Assembly (NCBI GenBank): GCA_002491565.1 | Contig: DKWE01000090.1 | Coordinates: 15,002 to 41,555 of the forward strand | DNA from: Lachnospiraceae bacterium UBA7160 | GTDB lineage: Bacteria > Bacillota > Clostridia > Lachnospirales > Lachnospiraceae | DNA: 26,554 bases | Direction of reading: 5' to 3' | Part shown: piece by piece, positions 22,574 to 26,554 of the stretch | How positions within the stretch are numbered: the stretch's first letter is position 1 | Layout: every line of letters starts with the position of its first letter | The notes under the pieces: model-generated | The model's input: only the letters and a program-made list of their open reading frames with translations | The model's database searches: none | Told to the model about the DNA's origin: nothing | Translations under genes and position numbers: made by a program

Positions 22574-23194
22574 TCATGCAGCGTTGCGCGCAGCAGGAAC
22601 GAAGTGTGCCTTGGAGAGCGCAAGCCCTACCGCACCTGTGATAACGGTGGAAGAGATCATCTCGCAGACGGCATTGATTCCGACAAAGCTGCAGATGAAT
22701 ACAATTACATTTTTTCCGCCCATGAGATCCTGCATGTAGCTGGTATTTCCAAACAGTACAACGAGCAGCGTCATGAAAAAGGCGGTATTCAGGAACGCAG
22801 AGCAGAAGCCTGTAACCATGCACGCGAGTGACGTATTGGACGCTTTCCGCACGCCCTGGAAAATGTAACCCAGCAGAAATCCGTCAAGAAGTCTGGGAAT
22901 AAAGCGCTGGATAAAAGCGAGCACCGGATTGATGTCGAAAAGAATCGCACCCATTGCGCTGGTGCCGCCGACTCCGATGCACTGCAGGAAACTGGTCATA
23001 CCGAACACGGCTCCGGCGATTGCGCCTCCGACGGGTCCGAGCGTGATCGCGGAAATGGCAACCGGTATCACATTGAACGTGATGGCAAGCGGACCAATAT
23101 TCAGATATCCGAGCGGGGTGTACGCCATCAGGAGCAGAATTGCGGTCATGAGACCGAGGATGACGAGCTGCGAGGTGTTGAACTTTGTTTTCAT
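22574..23194 (-). CDS. panT: ECF transporter S component, probably for pantothenate
   Basis: Substrate-binding membrane subunit of an energy-coupling-factor importer. The 206-residue protein is almost entirely hydrophobic with about six membrane segments, beginning with the S-component-like sequence LVILGLMTAILLLMAYTPLG and containing small-residue helices such as GGAIAGAVFG that could dock to EcfT. EcfA and EcfT are not in the window, as is normal for group II systems that share them. The substrate is inferred from context: coaX follows on the same strand and coaBC is divergent, so uptake of pantothenate (PanT) is the natural reading. AAGGAGG at 23203-23209 sits eight bases before the ATG. 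A long leader precedes it. Confidence 0.82.
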   Translation of the reverse strand: MKTKFNTSQLVILGLMTAILLLMAYTPLGYLNIGPLAITFNVIPVAISAITLGPVGGAIAGAVFGMTSFLQCIGVGGTSAMGAILFDINPVLAFIQRFIPRLLDGFLLGYIFQGVRKASNTSLACMVTGFCSAFLNTAFFMTLLVVLFGNTSYMQDLMGGKNVIVFICSFVGINAVCEMISSTVITGAVGLALSKAHFVPAARNAA

Positions 23195-23465
23195 TTTGAT
23201 TTCCTCCTTGTTATTATTCCCTTCTCTGAAGGCAGAAAACATACAGGGAAGCATGCTGCTGCGCGGTTGTTCTGGCAGGGGGTATCGTCCCTGGAGGGTA
23301 CGATCCGCTATATGCCGTCTGCGCGAAGCTGGCAGCTGCGACTGGCTGGCAAATCACTGTGGGTGCGATCGCTGTATGCCGTTCGCATGCCTGTCTGTCA
23401 AACGCAAATATCCGGCGCATCACATGTCCGGCGTTTTCGCCTGTTTTGGGATACAATACAATTAC
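23195..23465 (-). promoter_or_regulatory. Long, structured leader of panT
   Basis: About 270 bases between the predicted transcription start and the panT ATG. On the minus strand several stems can be drawn. GGCG-AAAA-CGCC lies near the 5' end and a CCGG/CCGG stem just after. ATCGT-A-CCC pairs with GGG-ACGAT (loop TCCA) in the middle. TTCCCT pairs with AGGGAA directly before the ribosome site. No T-box, TPP, FMN, cobalamin or THF riboswitch core is recognisable. It could be an undescribed control element or only a long leader. Confidence 0.4.
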
Positions 23466-23471
23466 ATCGCG

Positions 23472-23500
23472 AGTATACCATGTTCTTTTCGGTTGTACAA
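23472..23500 (-). promoter_or_regulatory. Sigma-A promoter of panT–coaX
   Basis: On the minus strand TTGTAC (23500-23495), a 17-base spacer, and TATACT (23477-23472). Transcription would start near 23465 and head toward panT. Confidence 0.75.
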
Positions 23501-23555
23501 GAAAAAATGAGATGTATTGAAAAAAGTACGCAGGCGGGCTTCCTGCAAAAAGGTA

Positions 23556-23585
23556 TGGACGTATTTCGGATTTTCAGTATATAAT
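23556..23585 (+). promoter_or_regulatory. Sigma-A promoter of coaBC
   Basis: TGGACG (23556-23561), an 18-base spacer, and perfect TATAAT (23580-23585). The leader of about 90 bases contains a small hairpin CCGGCT/AGCCGG (23614-23644). It fires opposite to the panT promoter 60 bases away. Confidence 0.7.
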
Positions 23586-23683
23586 AAGAAAGCGTCAAGG
23601 GCAAAGAAAGTATCCGGCTATCTGGAAGGGCGTTGGACAGCCGGTTGAAAAGTGCATAATCCACAGAGGAGGAAGATACAAAA

Positions 23684-24892
23684 ATGCTGAAAGGAAAGAC
23701 CGTCATTCTCGGAGTGACAGGCAGCATTGCCGCGTACAAGGCGGCGAACCTGGCGAGTATGCTGAAGAAGCAGCATGCGGATGTCCAGGTGATTATGACG
23801 AAGAATGCGACACAATTTATTCACCCGATCACGTTTGAGACGCTGACCGGGAGGAAATGTCTGGTCGATACGTTTGACCGGAATTTTCAGTTTGAGGTAG
23901 AGCACATTGCGCTGGCGAAGCGAGCGGACCTGGCGCTGGTCGCTCCGGCGACCGCCAATGTGATGGCGAAGCTTGCGCACGGGATCGCAGATGATATGCT
24001 GACGACGACGCTGCTCGCGTGCACCTGTCCCGTGCTGATTGCACCGGCAATGAATACGCGGATGTATGAGAATCCGGTCACGCAGGACAATCGAAAGCTC
24101 CTGCGGCAGTATGGCTTCCGGCTGATCGAGCCTGCCGTCGGGCATCTCGCCTGCGGGGATACGGGGGCGGGGAAGCTGCCCGCAGAGTCACTGCTGCTGG
24201 ATGCTGTGCTGGACGAGATTGCTTATGAGAAGGACCTGGCGGGACTGCAGGTCCTGGTGACGGCAGGGCCGACGATGGAGGCCATTGATCCGGTTCGCTT
24301 TCTTTCGAATCATTCGACCGGGAAGATGGGCTATGCGCTGGCACGCGTCTGCCGGAGGCGCGGGGCCGAGGTGACGCTCGTCTCAGGCCGGACGCATCTG
24401 GAAGCACCGTATGGAGTGACCGTTGTCCCTGTCACCTCAGCGCAGGAGATGTTTGAGGCAGTGTCCTCGCGCGCCGCCGAGCAGGATTTCATCATCAAGG
24501 CGGCGGCAGTTGCGGATTACCGCCCTGCGCAGGTCGCGGAGAATAAGCTGAAGAAGAGCGATGACGATCTGTGTATCCGTCTGGAGCGGACGACGGATAT
24601 TCTTGGCTGGCTCGGCGCGCATCGCCGCAGCGGACAGGTACTGTGCGGGTTTGCGATGGAGACAGAGCATATGGTGGAGCACGCGCAGGAGAAGCTGGAA
24701 AAGAAGCATGTGGATCTGATCGCGGCGAACAATGTAAAGGTCGCGGGAGCAGGCTTTGGCACCGATACGAATGTCGTGACGCTGATCAAAAAGGACGGCG
24801 TGACAGAGCTTGCGAAAATGTCGAAGGATGAGGTTGCGGTGCGGATCGTGGATGAACTGCTTGCGATTCGCAGGAGCCGTGAAGAGGGCTGA
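23684..24892 (+). CDS. coaBC: Bifunctional phosphopantothenoylcysteine decarboxylase/phosphopantothenate–cysteine ligase
   Basis: Carries out steps two and three of CoA synthesis: CoaB joins cysteine to 4'-phosphopantothenate and CoaC, an FMN enzyme, decarboxylates it. The 402 residues match the fused bacterial form. The CoaC half has the FMN-binding start VTGSIAAYKAA, catalytic H74 (VEHIALAK), PAMN at 121-124 and the substrate-flap cysteine C157 (LACGDTGAGKL). The CoaB half starts at about 187 with VLVTAGPTMEAIDPVRF, then HSTGKMG, AAAVADYRP and NKLKK. AGGAGG (23667-23672) lies 11 bases upstream of the ATG. With panT and coaX it forms a divergent CoA locus. Confidence 0.96.
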   Translation: MLKGKTVILGVTGSIAAYKAANLASMLKKQHADVQVIMTKNATQFIHPITFETLTGRKCLVDTFDRNFQFEVEHIALAKRADLALVAPATANVMAKLAHGIADDMLTTTLLACTCPVLIAPAMNTRMYENPVTQDNRKLLRQYGFRLIEPAVGHLACGDTGAGKLPAESLLLDAVLDEIAYEKDLAGLQVLVTAGPTMEAIDPVRFLSNHSTGKMGYALARVCRRRGAEVTLVSGRTHLEAPYGVTVVPVTSAQEMFEAVSSRAAEQDFIIKAAAVADYRPAQVAENKLKKSDDDLCIRLERTTDILGWLGAHRRSGQVLCGFAMETEHMVEHAQEKLEKKHVDLIAANNVKVAGAGFGTDTNVVTLIKKDGVTELAKMSKDEVAVRIVDELLAIRRSREEG

Positions 24893-24919
24893 ATGTCCGA
24901 ATGGCAGCGTGGACTGTTC

Positions 24920-25175
24920 TGAGCACAAAAATGAGGGGCTGTTTTGCTTGGCAGCATGATCAGACGATATACAAGAAAGCAGCAATGGAGAAAAATGGCA
25001 TGCCGCCCGGAGAACGGCAATGTCTGACATAAAAAGCATCAGTGGCGGAAAATGGCAGGTTGCAGCAGAACGATCATGCATGACAAAAAACACTGGTACG
25101 AAAATGAAACGCTGCCTGGGGAACGCGATCTCTGACACAGGAAAAGAAATGTCAGCGGGAGAAAACGCGAGGACA
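24920..25175. repeat. Degenerate tandem repeat, period about 51-57 bases, four or so copies
   Basis: This fills the 317-base gap after coaBC. Anchors recur in the same order: AAAGCAGCAATGG (24976) and AAAGCATCAGTGG (25033); AAAAATGGCA (24991), GAAAATGGCA (25048) and GAAAATGAAA (25100); GAACG at 25012, 25068 and 25121; TCTGACA or CATGACA at 25023, 25078 and 25131. Offsets are 57, 56, 55, 53 and 51. The outer copies are poorer. No terminator for coaBC and no clear promoter for the next gene are seen inside. Confidence 0.55.
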
Positions 25176-25209
25176 GGGCTATGGCAGGAGAATGGAGGAT
25201 AGGAACAAT

Positions 25210-25437
25210 ATGAAATGTTATGAGACAATCTGGGAAATATTCAACAAGTGCCCGAACAACCAGATGCGGGATGTTTTTATCGACGAGGTGGAGGTAGCGG
25301 ATACGGACGCTTTTATCCGGCAGAAGTTTCAGGATAAGAATGCGACGTGGGAAAAGAGCGTGCTGGAGGACGGGACGATCATTTACGACATCAATGCGTC
25401 CGGAATCCTGCAGCGGTATTCTTTTACTGAGATTTAA
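25210..25437 (+). CDS. 75-aa protein of unknown function
   Basis: A small acidic soluble protein beginning MKCYETIWEIFNKCPNNQMR. It has a probable β-hairpin near the end (EDGTIIYDINASGILQRYSF) and no signal peptide, metal site or known domain. The ATG at 25210 follows AGGA (25201-25204) at five bases; an upstream in-frame ATG (25192) is jammed against its AGGAG. It ends 15 bases before the AAA ATPase and shares its direction, so the two are likely cotranscribed and may work together. Confidence 0.7.
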   Translation: MKCYETIWEIFNKCPNNQMRDVFIDEVEVADTDAFIRQKFQDKNATWEKSVLEDGTIIYDINASGILQRYSFTEI

Positions 25438-25452
25438 GAAAGAGGAACAGTT

Positions 25453-26376
25453 GTGGAGAACAGTATTTTAGCATCATTGGAAGCGCAGGGCGTGAACGCG
25501 CGCCTGCTTGCGGAGATCGAGCAGTTTCGGAAGCGGTATCCGGTGGGTGAAGCGCTGCAAAGCCGCGTGACAGCCCCGGCGGTTCCTTATTATGGAAGAG
25601 AAATTTTTGAGATGGCGGCTTCAGCCCTCCTGCAGGGAGAAAATATCCTGCTGACCGGCACGAAGGCGACCGGGAAGAATATTCTGGCGGAGAATCTGGC
25701 GTATGTGTTTGGCAGGCCGTCCTATAATATTTCGTTCCATGTGAATATGGACAGCAGCGCGCTGATCGGGGCGGATACATTTCGCAACAATGAGGTGCAG
25801 CTGCGCCCGGGTCCGGTCTATCAGTGTGCGGAAAATGGCGGCTTTGGCATTTTTGACGAGGTGAATATGGCGAAAAATGACGCGGTTTCTGTGCTGCACG
25901 CGACGCTCGATTATCGCCGTATCATTGATGTGCCGGGCTATGACAAGGTCGAACTGCATGAGGCGACCCGTTTTATCGGCACGATGAACTATGGCTACGC
26001 CGGAACGCGCGAGCTGAACGAGGCGCTGGTCTCCCGGTTCCTTGTGATCGAGATGCCGCCGGTCACAGAGGAGACGCTGCACCAGATTCTGACGGCTCTC
26101 TTCCCCGATTTTCGGGAGGAGGGACTCGCGCAGATCTGTGGGCTGTTTCTCGACCTGCAGCTCAAGGCGAATAATAATGAGATCTCGACAAAGCCGCTCG
26201 ATCTGCGCGGCCTGATCGGTGCGCTGAAAACCATCCACGGCGGTCTTGCGCCCCGTCCGGCGATCCGGATGGGGATCGTGAACAAGAGCTTCGATGTGTT
26301 TGAGCGGGAGATCGTTGAGGATATCGTGATGACCCGCATCCCGGAGGCGTGGACGGCGGGAGAGATTTTCGCGTGA
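25453..26376 (+). CDS. MoxR/NorQ-like AAA ATPase
   Basis: A 307-residue AAA_5-type ATPase. The nucleotide loop GTKATGKN (69-76) has asparagine where the Walker A consensus has serine or threonine; the lysine is kept. Walker B is FGIFDEVNMA (D135, E136), sensor 1 lies in FIGTMNYGYAG, and the arginine-finger region reads LNEALVSRFLV. Such ATPases usually remodel or insert metal into a partner and are paired with a von Willebrand A domain protein encoded next door. The region after this gene does contain coding-like sequence but is frame-disrupted. The start is GTG (25453), six bases after AGAGGA. It is probably in an operon with the 75-aa gene. Confidence 0.82.
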   Translation: MENSILASLEAQGVNARLLAEIEQFRKRYPVGEALQSRVTAPAVPYYGREIFEMAASALLQGENILLTGTKATGKNILAENLAYVFGRPSYNISFHVNMDSSALIGADTFRNNEVQLRPGPVYQCAENGGFGIFDEVNMAKNDAVSVLHATLDYRRIIDVPGYDKVELHEATRFIGTMNYGYAGTRELNEALVSRFLVIEMPPVTEETLHQILTALFPDFREEGLAQICGLFLDLQLKANNNEISTKPLDLRGLIGALKTIHGGLAPRPAIRMGIVNKSFDVFEREIVEDIVMTRIPEAWTAGEIFA

Positions 26377-26391
26377 GCAGAAGACATTCCG

Positions 26392-26554
26392 GTGAGCAAA
26401 CCATATTCCGGAGGATGGCAACATGGAAAAGGGCTGTGCGACACACTGGAGCAGATGGATGCGCTGGTGGCACAGGGCAGCTATCTGTATTTTGATATGA
26501 GGAACTGGATAAGATCCTTCGGGAGAGAAAACGCTTTTATTCCCGCGAGCAACG
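26392..26554 (+). pseudogene. Start of a following gene, frame-disrupted and cut by the window end
   Basis: GGAGG (26410-26414) is eight bases before ATG 26423, but that frame ends after 25 codons (TGA 26498-26500). The neighbouring frame, open from GTG 26392, carries the protein-like KGLCDTLEQMDALVAQGSYL and YFDM. After about 26498 the best sequence continues in the third frame as EELDKILRERKRFYSREQ. So two single-base shifts seem to have hit one gene, or there are sequence errors. A 19-base imperfect duplication (26373-26391 and 26392-26410, 15 of 19 identical) lies between it and the ATPase. Product unknown. Confidence 0.35.
26533..26554. repeat. Dispersed repeat, copy 2 (runs off the window)
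   Basis: TTTTATTCCCGCGAGCAA at 26535-26552 is identical to 22462-22479 between panT and coaX. The window ends inside it, so its full length here is unknown. Confidence 0.6.

Noticed and set aside
23195..23465. T-box or known vitamin riboswitch in the panT leader
   Set aside because: No T-box sequence and none of the conserved cores of TPP, FMN, cobalamin or THF riboswitches could be found by eye.
24920..25175. CRISPR array
   Set aside because: Repeats are degenerate, not separated by unique spacers of constant length, and no cas genes are near.
24437..25228. 263-codon minus-strand ORF over the end of coaBC and the tandem repeats
   Set aside because: Half of it is antisense to CoaB; the other half only reflects the repeats.

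Overview
The window looks like chromosome from a Gram-positive Clostridia species, most likely Lachnospiraceae. The pointers are strong AGGAGG-type ribosome binding sites, sigma-A promoters with 17-base spacers, the order clpC–(small gene)–radA, a CD3324-family regulator, and an ECF-type vitamin transporter beside coaX and coaBC. Most of the sequence is GC-moderate housekeeping DNA. Roughly 18.9–21.5 kb and 9.4–11.1 kb are visibly more AT-rich and hold accessory AAA ATPases and a membrane-anchored MerR regulator. The species cannot be named from sequence alone.

Layout. 1–2.7 kb: 3' end of clpC, a conserved 137-aa protein and radA (stress and DNA repair). 2.7–2.9 kb: a complete tRNA-Trp unit with its own promoter and terminator. 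3.0–9.1 kb: an oligopeptide/dipeptide ABC importer, oppB-C-D-F plus a separately promoted, codon-optimised binding protein that lacks the lipobox cysteine. 9.2–11.1 kb: a collapsed AAA-ATPase remnant and an intact AAA-ATPase-like/PD-(D/E)XK protein. 11.1–13.7 kb: an M24B Xaa-Pro aminopeptidase with a structured leader, and a GNAT acetyltransferase. 13.7–14.3 kb: a gene graveyard (LacI helix-turn-helix stub, Rpn-like tail, unknown open stub).

14.3–18.8 kb: the least explained unit. It has a perfect-consensus promoter (TTGACA-17-TATAAT), a 31-codon ORF, a 26-bp imperfect hairpin whose loop can pair with its own 5' flank, a CD3324-family DNA-binding protein, a long terminator-like repeat, and two overlapping half-size ABC exporter genes closed by a related terminator repeat. 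18.9–21.5 kb: an AAA/DUF4143 ATPase under a palindromic operator, then a MerR regulator fused to a membrane domain with nested inverted repeats at its promoter.

21.5–24.9 kb: a divergent coenzyme A hub. A pantothenate-type ECF S component and the type III pantothenate kinase CoaX lie on the minus strand, and CoaBC on the plus strand. The S component has an unusually long leader of about 270 nt. 24.9–26.55 kb: degenerate ~55-bp tandem repeats, a 75-aa unknown, a MoxR/NorQ-like AAA ATPase, and a frame-disrupted gene start that runs into a dispersed repeat also present between the CoA genes.

How it fits together: peptide uptake (Opp) and Xaa-Pro aminopeptidase fit peptide utilisation, and the CoA genes fit salvage of external pantothenate. 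The best candidates for something new are the RNA-like hairpin upstream of the CD3324 gene, the panT leader, and the dispersed repeats.
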